Source: Mycolicibacterium vulneris (lineage in GTDB: Bacteria; Actinomycetota; Actinomycetes; Mycobacteriales; Mycobacteriaceae). Taken from it: 64,000 nt of DNA. Where the stretch lies: positions 1 through 64,000 of the forward strand of contig NZ_NCXM01000033.1 of assembly GCF_002104765.1 (NCBI RefSeq), read 5' to 3'. The stretch's first letter is position 1; each line of letters begins with the position of its first letter. Shown here one piece after another: positions 25,876-35,339 of the stretch. The notes under the pieces were generated by a model. It made no database searches and was not told the DNA's origin. It worked only from the letters and a program-made list of their open reading frames with translations. The translations under genes were made by a program, and so were the position numbers.

Positions 25876-26017
25876 AGCGGCCGTTCGCTGTCCGGTTACA
25901 TCGATGCACGGTTACGACGGTAGGTGAAGCTTCGCGGCCACGCTCGGCGCTGGAGCTGGCAAATTGCTGCGTGTCTCGGCGCCCGGCTGACCAGGTGCTA
26001 CCCGGTTGAGCGGCGGC

Positions 26018-27433
26018 TCAGCCGTCGGTCAGCAGCTGCTTCTTGAGCACCTTGCCCATGGCGTTGCGCGGCAGCGCGTCCACGATGCGCACCTCGCGCG
26101 GCCGCTTGTGCACCGAAAGCTCCTGGGCAACATAGTCGATCAGCGCGTCGCCGTCGGCCGATCCGACGACGAACGCGACGATGCGCTGACCCAGGTCCGC
26201 GTCAGGTATCCCGACCACCGCAGCCTCCTGGACCCCCGGATGCCCGAGCAGCACCGTTTCGATCTCGCCCGCGCCGATGCGGTAACCGCCGGACTTGATC
26301 AGGTCGACCGACTCGCGCCCCACGATGCGGTGCATCCCGTCGCCGTCGATCACCGCGACGTCGCCGGTGCGGTACCAGCCGTCGCTGTCGAACGCCTCGG
26401 CCGTGGCGTCCGGCCGGTTCAGGTAGCCGTCGAACATCATCGGGCCGCGCACGTGCAGCTTCCCGACGGTCTCGCCGTCGTGCGGCACCAGCCCGCCGTC
26501 GTCGTCCAGCACCCGCGTCTGCACACCGGTGAGCGGCAGGCCCACCCACCCCGGGCGCCGCTCGCCGTCGGCCCGGGTGGACAGCGTGATCAGCGATTCC
26601 GACGCGCCGTAGCGTTCGATGGGCGGGTGTCCGGTGAGCCCGACCAGCCGGTCGAACACCGGAACCGGCAGCGGCGCGCTGCCGGAGACCAGGAGCCGCG
26701 CCGGGCGCAGCGCCCGGGCGGCCGCCTCGTCGTCCACCACCCGCGACCACACCGTGGGCACCCCGAAAAACAGGGTGCCCCCGTGGTCGGTTCCGGCCTG
26801 CGCATAGCCCGCCGGCGTCGGCTTGCCGGTGTGGATGAAGCGATTCCCGATCCGCAGCGAGCCGAGCAGGCCCAGCACCAGGCCGTGCACGTGAAAGAGC
26901 GGCAAGCCGTGCACTAAGACGTCGTCCGACGTCCATTGCCAGGCTTCCGCGAGGGCGTCGAGGTCGGCCGCGATCGCCCGTCGGCTCAGCACCACGCCTT
27001 TGGGCAGACCGGTGGTCCCCGAGGTGTAGATGATCATGGCGGTGGCGTCGGGCGACGGCTCGGCGTAGCGGTGCCAGGAGCGGGCGTGCAACCGCACCGG
27101 GATGTGCGGCAGGCCCTCCGGCTCGTCGGGCGCCGGCCCGAGCCAGGCTTTTACTCCGGAATCGGTGAGCATGTGCCGGCGTTCGGCCGCGCCGACGTCG
27201 GCGGGCACCGGGACGAAGGGCACCCCGGCGATCAGGCACCCGGTGACGGCCAACACCGTCGCGGCGGTCGGGGCGGCCAGGATGGCGACGCGGCCCGCCC
27301 CGCCCACCCGTTCGGCCACCGATGTCGCGGCGCCGGCCAGGTCGCTGCGGCTGAGCACGGTGCCGTCGATGCGCACCGCGTCGGCGACATCGGTGGCGGT
27401 GAGGACCGAAGGGTTAAGCGACGCCAGCAGCAC
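26018..27433 (-). CDS. fadD36: Acyl-CoA synthetase (FadD36-like)
   Basis: 471-residue ANL enzyme. AMP-binding core YTSGTTGLPKG, then YGASE, WYRTGDVAV, and a C-terminal KSGGYRIGAGEIE motif followed by RNAMGKVLKK with the adenylation Lys. It is shorter than most FadD proteins because the N-terminal region is compact, resembling malonyl-CoA or short-chain acyl-CoA synthetases. Start is GTG. Equivalent to Rv1193; substrate unproven. Confidence 0.88.
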   Translation of the reverse strand: MLLASLNPSVLTATDVADAVRIDGTVLSRSDLAGAATSVAERVGGAGRVAILAAPTAATVLAVTGCLIAGVPFVPVPADVGAAERRHMLTDSGVKAWLGPAPDEPEGLPHIPVRLHARSWHRYAEPSPDATAMIIYTSGTTGLPKGVVLSRRAIAADLDALAEAWQWTSDDVLVHGLPLFHVHGLVLGLLGSLRIGNRFIHTGKPTPAGYAQAGTDHGGTLFFGVPTVWSRVVDDEAAARALRPARLLVSGSAPLPVPVFDRLVGLTGHPPIERYGASESLITLSTRADGERRPGWVGLPLTGVQTRVLDDDGGLVPHDGETVGKLHVRGPMMFDGYLNRPDATAEAFDSDGWYRTGDVAVIDGDGMHRIVGRESVDLIKSGGYRIGAGEIETVLLGHPGVQEAAVVGIPDADLGQRIVAFVVGSADGDALIDYVAQELSVHKRPREVRIVDALPRNAMGKVLKKQLLTDG

Positions 27434-27462
27434 GTCAGCAGGCTACCCGGCGCGGGAGAAGG

Positions 27463-28371
27463 TCAGCCTTTCTCGTCCCAGATCTTCATCAGGGTGGACA
27501 GGATCTCCTCGCCGCGGCCCAGCCCGGCGAGGTGGCTTTCGCCGGGCAGCACGAACAGCTCGCAGTCCGGCAGCAACGAAACCACGTGCTGGCCATGGGC
27601 GAACGGCACGATGTGGTCGCTGTCGCCGTGCCACCAGCGCACCGGGACCTTGACCTCGTCGAGCCGGAATCCCCAGTCCCGGGTGAACAGAATGATGTCG
27701 TTGAAGGGCGCCGCCAGCTGCTTGCGGCTGCCGTTGAGCAGGTCATCGAGGAACATCGCCCCGAACTCGGGTCGGGTGAGCAGGCGCCGGTCGGCCTCCG
27801 GCGACACCGCGGCGTACAGATAGAGCGCGGTGTTCGCGACGGGACGGACGGCCCGGACCATCAGGCTCGCGCCGATACGCAGCGGGTCACCGCCCAGCTG
27901 CAACAGCGGCGCCACCCGTTTGCCCAGGTTCATCAGGCCGCTGGTGATGCCTTCGTCGCCGACGAACGGCGCGACGCCGCCGAGCACGCCGGCGGCGACC
28001 ACCCGATCGGACAGCACCGCGGCCGATGCGAGTGCGTACGGACCGCCGCCGGACAGGCCGATGACGGCCATCTTGTCGATGCCGAGCGTGTCCGCGATGG
28101 TCCGCAGGTCGTCGGCGAAGGCGCGGATGTTCTCGTAGCGGTGCGGCGTCGACGAGCCGATCCCGGGACGGTCCAGGCCGATCAGCCGGATCGTGTGGTT
28201 CTCGGCGTACAGGCGGGCCTCGGTGGGAATCTGGCGGCGGGCGCCGGGGGTGCCGTGCAACCAGAAGACGGCCCGGCCCTGCGGATCGCCGAACTCGGCG
28301 AAGCCGATCTGGCGGTCCTCGCCGACGGCGACGTTTCCTTCGAGTTTGGGGCGGGCGATCTCCATGACCAT
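27463..28371 (-). CDS. Alpha/beta-fold hydrolase
   Basis: 302 residues. Nucleophile elbow GLSGGGP, oxyanion-side HGTPGARRQ, acid in HGDSDHIVP and catalytic His in GESHLAGL. A helical lid spans about residues 135-215. Closest to Rv1191, of unknown substrate. Two ATG codons, at 28371 and 28365, are possible starts. It lies 29 bp before fadD36 on the same strand, so the two may be coexpressed. Confidence 0.86.
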   Translation of the reverse strand: MVMEIARPKLEGNVAVGEDRQIGFAEFGDPQGRAVFWLHGTPGARRQIPTEARLYAENHTIRLIGLDRPGIGSSTPHRYENIRAFADDLRTIADTLGIDKMAVIGLSGGGPYALASAAVLSDRVVAAGVLGGVAPFVGDEGITSGLMNLGKRVAPLLQLGGDPLRIGASLMVRAVRPVANTALYLYAAVSPEADRRLLTRPEFGAMFLDDLLNGSRKQLAAPFNDIILFTRDWGFRLDEVKVPVRWWHGDSDHIVPFAHGQHVVSLLPDCELFVLPGESHLAGLGRGEEILSTLMKIWDEKG

Positions 28372-28431
28372 GTCCAGCAGCTTGACACGTCAGGCGGGGT
28401 TCACCAAAGGGTGGCCATGCGTTGCTGGCGG

Positions 28432-30726
28432 CTATGCGTTGAGCCCCCGCTCCCCGATCACCCGCCGGTGACGCAGGTCCGCCACCTCCGCCTCGGACAG
28501 CCCCAGCTCACGCAGGACCTCGTCGTTGTGCTGGCCGAGCGTCGGCGGGGCGCTGCGGTGGTGGTGCCGCGGTCCGGGCGTGATGCGAAAGGGCCAGCCG
28601 GGGTAGCGGTGCGGTCCGGTGATCCGGTGTTCGAGCTCCTCGTAGTAGCCGCGCGCGTCGAGCTGGGCCCCGATGAGCTCGGGGTCATACATCTGGTCTC
28701 CGGTGATCACCCGCTCGGCCGCGATCCCCTGTGCCTGAAGGGTGTCGACGATCGCCGCGGCGGTCTGCGTGCGGGTCCAGGCGGCGACGAGCTCGTCGAA
28801 GACGTCATGGTCGATCGGCTGATCGGGCACCGACAGCGCCACCCACACGTCGTCCTCGTTCGTCGGGTAGACGCCCTGCAGGCAGCCGCGCCGGCGGTTC
28901 CCCTCGCGCGGGGGCACGAGACCGTTCATCGAATATTCGATCACCGGTTCGGCGGTGACGGCGGCGGCGACCTCGATCTGGGCTATCTCGATGAGTTGGC
29001 CGGCGCCGGTGCGGTTGCGGTGCTCGAGCGCGGCCAGCAGCGCGACTCCGGCGTGCACGCCGACGATCGGATCGGCGGGGCCCTGCGGGTTGCACGGCCG
29101 CCCGTCGGGGTAGCCGGTGACCGCCGACATTCCGGAGGTTTGCTCGAAGTTCAGCGCCCAGCCGACGTAGTCGCGCCACGGGCCGTGCAGGCCGTAGCCG
29201 GGCATCCGCACCACGATCACGTCGGGGTTCAGTGCTGTCAGCGAGTCGTAGTCCAGACCGAAGTTTTCGACGACGCGCGGCGAGAAGTTCTCCACCACGA
29301 CGTCGGCGCGGGCGGCCAGCCGCCGCGCCAGGTCGAGGCCCCGCGGCGATGTCAGGTCCAGCGTGAGGTCGCGCTTGTTGAGGTTGGTGCCCTGCCAGAT
29401 GGGGCTGCGCTCGTACCAGTCGTCGCCCTCGTAGGCGAACGCCCCCGAGTAGCGGTGCCCGTCGGGCCGCTGGATCGATTCGACCTTGACGATGTCGGCG
29501 CCGAACGCCCCGAGGTAGCAGGTCAGGTACGCGCCGGCCCAGAACGTGGTCAAATCGAGCACCCGCAGCCCGGTGAAGGGCACCGGCCCAGGCGCTTGTT
29601 GAAGCGCTCGGCCGTCACCCGTCCACTTCGTGGTTCGCGACGTCCGAAAGCGCGGCGACGACCGTGGCTGCGCCACAGGGGTTTTGGAGAACCGGAACGG
29701 CGGTCCGGGACGCCGAAACGACCCGGCGTCAAGGAAGAAGCCCCGCTCGGCGTATTGCGGGCAATCGAGCACGGTGGCGCCGTCGTTGACCGGGGCGGCC
29801 GGAATCCGCAGCGCCTGGGCGAGTTCCACGATCTCGGCGACGGTCTGGCCGGCCAGCACCCGTTCGGCCTTGGCGAAGAAGTCGTCGCGCTCCGCGCCAC
29901 CCATCATGATCGCGAGCTGATGTTCGCCGAACTCGGACAGACCGAGCATCGCGCAGACGTCGAGCCAGTGCTGGCCCGTCAGGCAGTTGATGCCCACCCA
30001 GCCGTCGGCGGCCCGCACGACGCCCAGCATGGGCGCCGACCGCAGGTTGGCGGGCAGGCCCAGCCGGCGCATCCGTTGCGCCATCAACATCGGATACGGC
30101 AGTGTCGACAGCAACGATTCCAGCTGCGAGACATCGACTTCGGTGACGCGGCCGTCGGGCCGAGACCGCAGTGCGGTCAGCGCACCCAGCGCGCCGTAGG
30201 CGCCCGCAACGTACTCGGCGATCCGGGCACCCACCTGAACCGGCGGGCGCTCGGGATCCCGGGAACTGATCCAGCCCGATGCCGCCTGTAGGGTCAGCGG
30301 TGTGGCTCGCCGGCGGTGGAACGGTCCGGACTGACCGAACCCAGAGATGCGTAGTAACACCAGGTTTGGATTGATCCGCTGCAGGTCATCGACCCCGAGA
30401 CCGTACCCCTCCAGCGTCCCGGGTCCGGAATCGTCGATCAGCAGGTGCGCCTGGGCGATGAGTCCGCGCGCGGCCGCGATGTCGTCTGCCTCCGAGAGAT
30501 CAAGCGTGGCACCGTGTTTGCCGGCGTTCAGGTACTCGAACAGGCCCGATCGATCCGGGTCGGCGACGCCCGAGGTGAACGGTCCCCAGTGCCGCAGCGG
30601 GTCTCCGGCGGGCGGCTCGATCTTGATGACCTCGGCACCCAGGTCGACAAGGATCTTTGCCGCGTAGGGACCCGAGATTTCACTTGCGATTTCGACGACG
30701 TGCAGCCCCGCAAGGGGTGCCGTCAC
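28432..30726 (-). CDS. Tandem CaiB/BaiF (class III) acyl-CoA transferase
   Basis: 764 residues made of two complete family III CoA-transferase domains (about 1-375 and 385-764), each opening with the G-L-x-V-(V/L)-(E/D) strand and a GPYAAKILVDLGAEVIKIE-like motif. In the second half the catalytic region reads GPADPIVGVHAG with Asp. In the first the matching GARIAEYVAG has Glu171 where Asp is usual, so only one half may be catalytic. It probably activates a carboxylic acid by CoA exchange. Its ATG overlaps the aldehyde dehydrogenase stop (ATGA), a two-gene operon: aldehyde to acid, then acid to CoA ester. Confidence 0.9.
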   Translation of the reverse strand: MTAPLAGLHVVEIASEISGPYAAKILVDLGAEVIKIEPPAGDPLRHWGPFTSGVADPDRSGLFEYLNAGKHGATLDLSEADDIAAARGLIAQAHLLIDDSGPGTLEGYGLGVDDLQRINPNLVLLRISGFGQSGPFHRRRATPLTLQAASGWISSRDPERPPVQVGARIAEYVAGAYGALGALTALRSRPDGRVTEVDVSQLESLLSTLPYPMLMAQRMRRLGLPANLRSAPMLGVVRAADGWVGINCLTGQHWLDVCAMLGLSEFGEHQLAIMMGGAERDDFFAKAERVLAGQTVAEIVELAQALRIPAAPVNDGATVLDCPQYAERGFFLDAGSFRRPGPPFRFSKTPVAQPRSSPRFRTSRTTKWTGDGRALQQAPGPVPFTGLRVLDLTTFWAGAYLTCYLGAFGADIVKVESIQRPDGHRYSGAFAYEGDDWYERSPIWQGTNLNKRDLTLDLTSPRGLDLARRLAARADVVVENFSPRVVENFGLDYDSLTALNPDVIVVRMPGYGLHGPWRDYVGWALNFEQTSGMSAVTGYPDGRPCNPQGPADPIVGVHAGVALLAALEHRNRTGAGQLIEIAQIEVAAAVTAEPVIEYSMNGLVPPREGNRRRGCLQGVYPTNEDDVWVALSVPDQPIDHDVFDELVAAWTRTQTAAAIVDTLQAQGIAAERVITGDQMYDPELIGAQLDARGYYEELEHRITGPHRYPGWPFRITPGPRHHHRSAPPTLGQHNDEVLRELGLSEAEVADLRHRRVIGERGLNA

Positions 30727-32183
30727 GCGGGAACCCCGATGGCCATCGCTTCCATGTACTGGTGCAGCCCGCCGATTCCGCCGCCCTCGCGGCCCAGCCC
30801 GCTGAGCTTGAATCCGCCGAACGGTGCGCCGCCGGGGCTGATGCCGTTGATCGCGATCTGGCCGGTTCGGATGCGCCGCGCCACGCCGACGGCGCGGTCC
30901 ACGTCGTCACCCCACACCGCACCGGAGAGTCCGTATTGCGAGTTGTTCGCGATGGCGACGGCATCGTCGTCGTCGCGGTAGCGCAGTACCGACAACACCG
31001 GGCCGAACACTTCCTCTTGCGCGATAGTCGAATTGGGCTCCACCCCGGACAGGATCGTCGGTTCGACGTAGTAGCCGACGTCCAGGCCGGCCGGCCGACC
31101 GCCGCCTGTCACCAGCTTGGCCCCGTCGCTGCGCGCTCCGGCGATGTGCGCCTCGACCCGGTCGCGTTGCGCCGCGCTGATCAGCGGACCCATCTGCACG
31201 TCGGGATCGGTGGGGTCGCCCACCTTGACCTCACGGGCCAGTGCGGCCAGCCGATCGACGACGTCGTCGTGCAGCGAATCGGGCAACAACAGCCGGCTGT
31301 GCAGGATGCAGGCCTGCCCGGCATGTAGCGAACAGGATTGGAACAGCATCTGTTCCAGCATTTCGTCGGTCACGACGGCATCGTCGAGGACGATGCTGGC
31401 CGACTTTCCGCCCAGTTCCAACAGGATTCGCTTCATCGTGTCGCCGGCGGCGGACATCACCTGGCGGCCGACGACCGAACTGCCGGTGAAGCTCACCATG
31501 TCGATGCGCGGATCGGTGGTCAGCAGCTTGGCCGCGTCGACGCCCGAGGGGGTGACCACGTTGACCACTCCCGGCGGGATGTCGGTGTGCTCGTCGATGA
31601 GCCGCGCGAGCGCCAGCCCGGCCAGCGGTGTCAGCGGAGAGGGCTTGAGCACAACCGTGTTTCCCGCGGCCAGCGCATGATTCAGCTTCATCACGTTGAG
31701 GCAGTGCGGGAAGTTCCACGGCGTCAGTATCGATACGACGCCCAGCGGTGCGTGGCGCAGCAACGTGGTGCCGGCGCTGATCCCGGTGACCTCTTGGTCG
31801 ACCAGCTGGGTGGCGAGCTGGGCGGCGTGCATGGACATGAATCCGGCGCCGTCGATTTGCATGATGCGCTCGTTGGCGATGCAGCCCCACTCCGCCTGGG
31901 ACAGCGCGAAGAAGTCGTCGGCGTGCTTGGTCAGCGCCTCGCCCAGCTGATTCAGGCACCCGGCGCGCTGCTCGGCGGACATCGTGCCCCACGGTCCGCT
32001 GTCGAAGGCGTGGCGCGCGGCCGCGATCGCGTCGTCGACCTGCGCGACGCTCGCGTCGGGTGCGGTGGCGATGACGGCCTCGGTGGACGGGGACAGGTCG
32101 TCGTAGCGACCGTCCTGCGGCTCGACCCACTTGCCGTCGATGTAGAGCTCGTAGGTCTGGACAAGAGCGGGCGAGTCGGCCAT
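30723..32183 (-). CDS. NAD(P)-dependent aldehyde dehydrogenase
   Basis: 486 residues. Cofactor-binding LTPWNFPH and KPSPLTPL segments, general base Glu256 in LELGGKS and nucleophile Cys292 in HAGQACIL. The ATG at 32183 has GGAGGAAG seven bases upstream. First gene of the leftward operon with the tandem CoA-transferase, and divergent from the P450. The context suggests oxidation of an aldehyde made by the P450 and/or the Zn-alcohol dehydrogenase in this cluster; substrate unknown. Confidence 0.92.
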   Translation of the reverse strand: MADSPALVQTYELYIDGKWVEPQDGRYDDLSPSTEAVIATAPDASVAQVDDAIAAARHAFDSGPWGTMSAEQRAGCLNQLGEALTKHADDFFALSQAEWGCIANERIMQIDGAGFMSMHAAQLATQLVDQEVTGISAGTTLLRHAPLGVVSILTPWNFPHCLNVMKLNHALAAGNTVVLKPSPLTPLAGLALARLIDEHTDIPPGVVNVVTPSGVDAAKLLTTDPRIDMVSFTGSSVVGRQVMSAAGDTMKRILLELGGKSASIVLDDAVVTDEMLEQMLFQSCSLHAGQACILHSRLLLPDSLHDDVVDRLAALAREVKVGDPTDPDVQMGPLISAAQRDRVEAHIAGARSDGAKLVTGGGRPAGLDVGYYVEPTILSGVEPNSTIAQEEVFGPVLSVLRYRDDDDAVAIANNSQYGLSGAVWGDDVDRAVGVARRIRTGQIAINGISPGGAPFGGFKLSGLGREGGGIGGLHQYMEAMAIGVPA

Positions 32184-32211
32184 GTTGCTTCCTCCGGTCA
32201 TCTGATCACTT

Positions 32212-32240
32212 GGTGTACACCCCCGCGTGTCCGCCGTCAA
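32212..32240 (-). promoter_or_regulatory. Candidate promoter and palindrome for the ALDH operon
   Basis: On the minus strand TTGACG (32235-32240) and TACACC (32212-32217) are 17 bp apart, 29 bp from the ALDH start. The -10 lies within the perfect palindrome GGTGTACACC (32212-32221), a plausible operator for the TetR regulator at the end of the divergent operon. Confidence 0.45.
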
Positions 32241-32287
32241 TTATCAATCGCGTGAAATCCGAGCTACTCCAATATTTTAGTGCCGTA

Positions 32288-32317
32288 TTGACAGCACGCG
32301 ACGGAGCGGAGTAGACA
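32288..32317 (+). promoter_or_regulatory. Candidate promoter for the P450 operon
   Basis: TTGACA (32288-32293) followed after 18 bp by TAGACA (32312-32317), about 60 bp before the GTG start of the P450 gene. Confidence 0.4.
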
Positions 32318-32377
32318 CAGTCGCCAGACAGATTGCATTTATCTGTCGGATCGGGTGTCCTGCGAGAGGGGCTTGCC

Positions 32378-33574
32378 GTGCAGACTCATCCGCCGCTGCG
32401 CTCGCCGCGCTTCCCGCTGCACTCCCCCGACTTCTACGCGGGTGACCCGTACCCCGCCTACCGGGAGCTGCGCGCGACTGCGCCGGTGTGCTGGAACGAC
32501 GTCACCAACTTCTGGGCTCTGCTGAAATATGAGGACATCCGGTTCGTGTCGAGCAATCCGGCCCTGTTCACCTCGACCCAGGGCATCACAATCCCCGATC
32601 CGCAGCTGCCGAACCCGGTGCAGCTGGGCAGCCTGATCTTCACCGATCCGCCGCGGCACCGGCAGATGCGCAAGCTGATCAATTCCGGTTTCACCCGGCG
32701 GCGCGTTTCGGTGCTCGAGCCGAAGATCCGCGAGATCGTGCGCGGCATTCTCGACGGCATCGAACCCGGCTCCGTACACGAGTTCGCCGAACAGATCGCC
32801 GCTCCCCTGCCCACCCGGATGATCGCCGAACTGATCGGCGCCCCGCCCGACGACTGGGAGCAGTTCCGGGCGTGGTCGGATGCGGCCACCGGAACGGCCG
32901 ACCCGGAGATCGAGCTGGACTCCATGGTGGCGGCCGGGCAGCTCTACGAGTACTTCCAGAAGCTGATTGCGGCCCGCCGCGTGCACCCGCGGCACGACTT
33001 GCTCTCGGTCCTGTCCGAGGCGGAGATCGACGAACACCGGTTGACCGACGCAGACCTGCTCAACTTCGCCTTCCTGCTACTGGTGGCGGGCAACGAAACG
33101 ACCCGCAACCTCATCGCACTGGGAACGCTGGCGCTCATCGCGCACCCCGACCAATACCGCCTCCTCGTCGAGGAACCCGCCCGCATCCCCCTCGCGGTCG
33201 AGGAGATGTTGCGGTGGAACAGTCCCGTTGTGCACATGGCCCGCACCGCGACGGCTGACGTCGAGATCCGCGGTCAGCGGATCCGCGCCGGCGAGGTGAT
33301 CGTGATGCTCTATGGATCGGCCAACCGGGACGAGGACGTGTTCGGCCCCGACTCTGAGGAGTTCGACGTGACCCGTCACCCGAACCCGCACATCGCGTTC
33401 GGCTGTGGCGAACACTCTTGTGTGGGCGCACAATTGGCGCGACTCGAGGCGACGGTGCTTTTCGAAGAGCTGGTACGCCGGTTTCCCCGCATGGAGCTGG
33501 TGGGCGAGGTGCACCGGATGCGGGCGACCATGGTGCCCGGGGTGAAACGCATGCCGGTGCGGATGGGAGCCTGA
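32378..33574 (+). CDS. Cytochrome P450
   Basis: 398-residue bacterial P450. I-helix oxygen-binding motif AGNETT at 237-242, ExxR at 276-279 and the heme loop FGCGEHSCVG with axial Cys348. The GTG at 32378 follows GAGAGGGG. It begins the rightward operon in the same position that cyp125 takes before the igr genes, suggesting hydroxylation of the substrate's alkyl terminus before beta-oxidation. CYP family number cannot be given by eye. Four bases separate its stop from the next ATG. Confidence 0.93.
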   Translation: MQTHPPLRSPRFPLHSPDFYAGDPYPAYRELRATAPVCWNDVTNFWALLKYEDIRFVSSNPALFTSTQGITIPDPQLPNPVQLGSLIFTDPPRHRQMRKLINSGFTRRRVSVLEPKIREIVRGILDGIEPGSVHEFAEQIAAPLPTRMIAELIGAPPDDWEQFRAWSDAATGTADPEIELDSMVAAGQLYEYFQKLIAARRVHPRHDLLSVLSEAEIDEHRLTDADLLNFAFLLLVAGNETTRNLIALGTLALIAHPDQYRLLVEEPARIPLAVEEMLRWNSPVVHMARTATADVEIRGQRIRAGEVIVMLYGSANRDEDVFGPDSEEFDVTRHPNPHIAFGCGEHSCVGAQLARLEATVLFEELVRRFPRMELVGEVHRMRATMVPGVKRMPVRMGA

Positions 33575-33578
33575 GCCG

Positions 33579-34775
33579 ATGGACCTGGAATACACGCCGG
33601 AGCAAGAGAAGCTGCGCACCGAGATCCGCGCGACGCTGCAGACCGTGATGACGCCGGAGCGCGTCGCCGCGGTCAGTGAGCAGATGGAGGGGGGTCCTGC
33701 GGTGCGCGAATGCGTCCGCGCGCTGGCGGCGGCCAACCTGTTGGGCGTTGGCTGGCCTAAAGAATATGGCGGACAAGGTTTCTCGGCCATCGAGCAGTTC
33801 ATTTTCTCCGAGGAGGCGCGCCGGGTGAGCGCCCCCATCCCGCTGGTGACGCTGAACACCGTCGGCCCCACGTTGATGCACTACGGGACCGACGAGCAGA
33901 AGCAGCGGTTCCTGCCGGCGATCCTGGACGGCGCCGTGGAGTTCGCCATCGGCTACTCCGAGCCTGGTGCGGGCAGTGACCTGGCCTCGGTGCGGACGAC
34001 GGCCGTCCGCGTCGGTGACGAGTATGTGATCAACGGCCAGAAGCTGTTCACCAGCGGCGCGGCCTATGCCGACTACATTTGGCTGGCCGTGCGCACCGAT
34101 CCGGATGCCAAGAAGCACAAGGGCATTTCCATCCTCATCGTGCCGACCTCCTCGCCCGGATTCTCCTGGCAGCCGCTGCACACCATGCCGGGCATCTCGA
34201 CCTTCTACACGTTCTACGACGACGTGCGGGTGCCGGTCAGCGCGCTGGTGGGCGCGGAAAACCAGGGCTGGCAGCTGATCACCACGCAGTTGAACTTCGA
34301 GCGCGCCGCCCTGGGCAATCTCGGCGCGCTCGAGCCGCTGTTCGAGAAGACTTTGGATTGGGCGATTTCCACCGAGCTCGACGGTGGCCGCGTCATCGAC
34401 CAACCCTGGGTGCAATCAGCGCTGGCCCGGGTCGAAGCCCAAGTGGCCGCGTACAAGCTCGTCAATTCGCGGGTGAACGCGGCGATGGCGAAGGGCAGGG
34501 CGATCACAGGCCTGGATATGGGACAAGCGTCGGCGGCCAAGGTGTTCGGCACCGAGCTCACGCAGCAGGTCGCCCGGGAGCTGCTCGAGGTGTTGGACGG
34601 CAACGGGGTGCGGCGCGGCGCCGAGGCTCCGCTGCGCGGCGCGCTGGAATCGGCCTACCGCCAGGCCGTCATCAATACCTTCGGGGGCGGCGCCAACGAG
34701 ATTCAACGTGACATCATCGCCATGGCCGGGTTGGGCATGCCCCGGGCACCGCGCGACCTTCGGGCCGCGAAATAG
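33579..34775 (+). CDS. Acyl-CoA dehydrogenase, candidate subunit of a heteromeric enzyme (first)
   Basis: 398 residues with the three ACAD domains. EPGAGSDLAS and the INGQKLFTSGA strand lie in the beta domain. Glu241 in LNFERAAL is a candidate catalytic base, and TFGGGANEIQRD near the C-terminus matches the FAD-contact loop. The usual RxQFG FAD motif of helix G is missing (GRVIDQPWVQ instead). The second ACAD in this operon shows the reverse pattern, so the two may form an alpha2beta2 complex as FadE28-FadE29 do. Confidence 0.88.
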   Translation: MDLEYTPEQEKLRTEIRATLQTVMTPERVAAVSEQMEGGPAVRECVRALAAANLLGVGWPKEYGGQGFSAIEQFIFSEEARRVSAPIPLVTLNTVGPTLMHYGTDEQKQRFLPAILDGAVEFAIGYSEPGAGSDLASVRTTAVRVGDEYVINGQKLFTSGAAYADYIWLAVRTDPDAKKHKGISILIVPTSSPGFSWQPLHTMPGISTFYTFYDDVRVPVSALVGAENQGWQLITTQLNFERAALGNLGALEPLFEKTLDWAISTELDGGRVIDQPWVQSALARVEAQVAAYKLVNSRVNAAMAKGRAITGLDMGQASAAKVFGTELTQQVARELLEVLDGNGVRRGAEAPLRGALESAYRQAVINTFGGGANEIQRDIIAMAGLGMPRAPRDLRAAK

Positions 34776-34793
34776 CAAGGAGGACGGGATTCA

Positions 34794-35339
34794 GTGACCG
34801 ACTCAGAAGACGTCAGCGCCAAGGTGCGGGCCCTCGTCGGCCAGCCGACCGGCGGCACCGGAAAGCCCTCGCTGGCGCCCGACCCGGTGAACCAGCCGAT
34901 GATCCGGCACTGGGCGTACGCGATGGCCGACATGAACCCCGTCTACATCGATCCGGAGTTCGCCGCGTCGTCGCGGTTCGGCGGCATCGTCTCGCCGCCG
35001 GTGATGCTGCAGACCTGGACCATGCCGTCGCCGAAGCTGGAGGGGATCGGCGAGCGCGGTGGGGCGCCCATCGAGATCCACAGCACTCCAACGGCGTTCC
35101 TCGATGAGGCCGGCTACACCAGCACGGTGGCCACGAATTCGGAGTTCGAGATCGAGCGGTATCCCAGGCTGGGCGACGTGATCAGCGCGACGACGGTCTA
35201 CGAGTCGGTCTCCGACGAGAAGAAGACGGCGCTGGGCACCGGATTCTTCCTGACCTGGCTCACGACCTACACCGACCAGAACGGCGAGGTGTTGGGACGC
35301 CAGCGATTCCGGGTGTTGCGCTTCAGGCCGGCCGGCTGA
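34794..35339 (+). CDS. MaoC/FAS1-like hot-dog dehydratase subunit (ChsH2 N-domain-like)
   Basis: 181-residue hot-dog protein. The hydratase-2 motif reads DMNPVY with Asp46, but Tyr51 replaces the catalytic His, so it is probably a non-catalytic, substrate-binding subunit. M. tuberculosis ChsH2 has such a domain fused to DUF35; here the DUF35 part is the next, separate gene. GTG start with AAGGAGG ten bases upstream. The stop and next start overlap as TGATG. Confidence 0.85.
   Translation: MTDSEDVSAKVRALVGQPTGGTGKPSLAPDPVNQPMIRHWAYAMADMNPVYIDPEFAASSRFGGIVSPPVMLQTWTMPSPKLEGIGERGGAPIEIHSTPTAFLDEAGYTSTVATNSEFEIERYPRLGDVISATTVYESVSDEKKTALGTGFFLTWLTTYTDQNGEVLGRQRFRVLRFRPAG

Noticed and set aside
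27532..30291. Over 900-codon plus-strand frame opposite the hydrolase and the tandem CoA-transferase
   Set aside because: Composition typical of an antisense shadow (Arg/Gly/Val/His), while the minus strand carries clear family motifs throughout.
28432..30726. Sequencing artefact fusing two CoA-transferase genes
   Set aside because: The frame is continuous, the linker is protein-like, and tandem CaiB proteins are known in actinobacteria.
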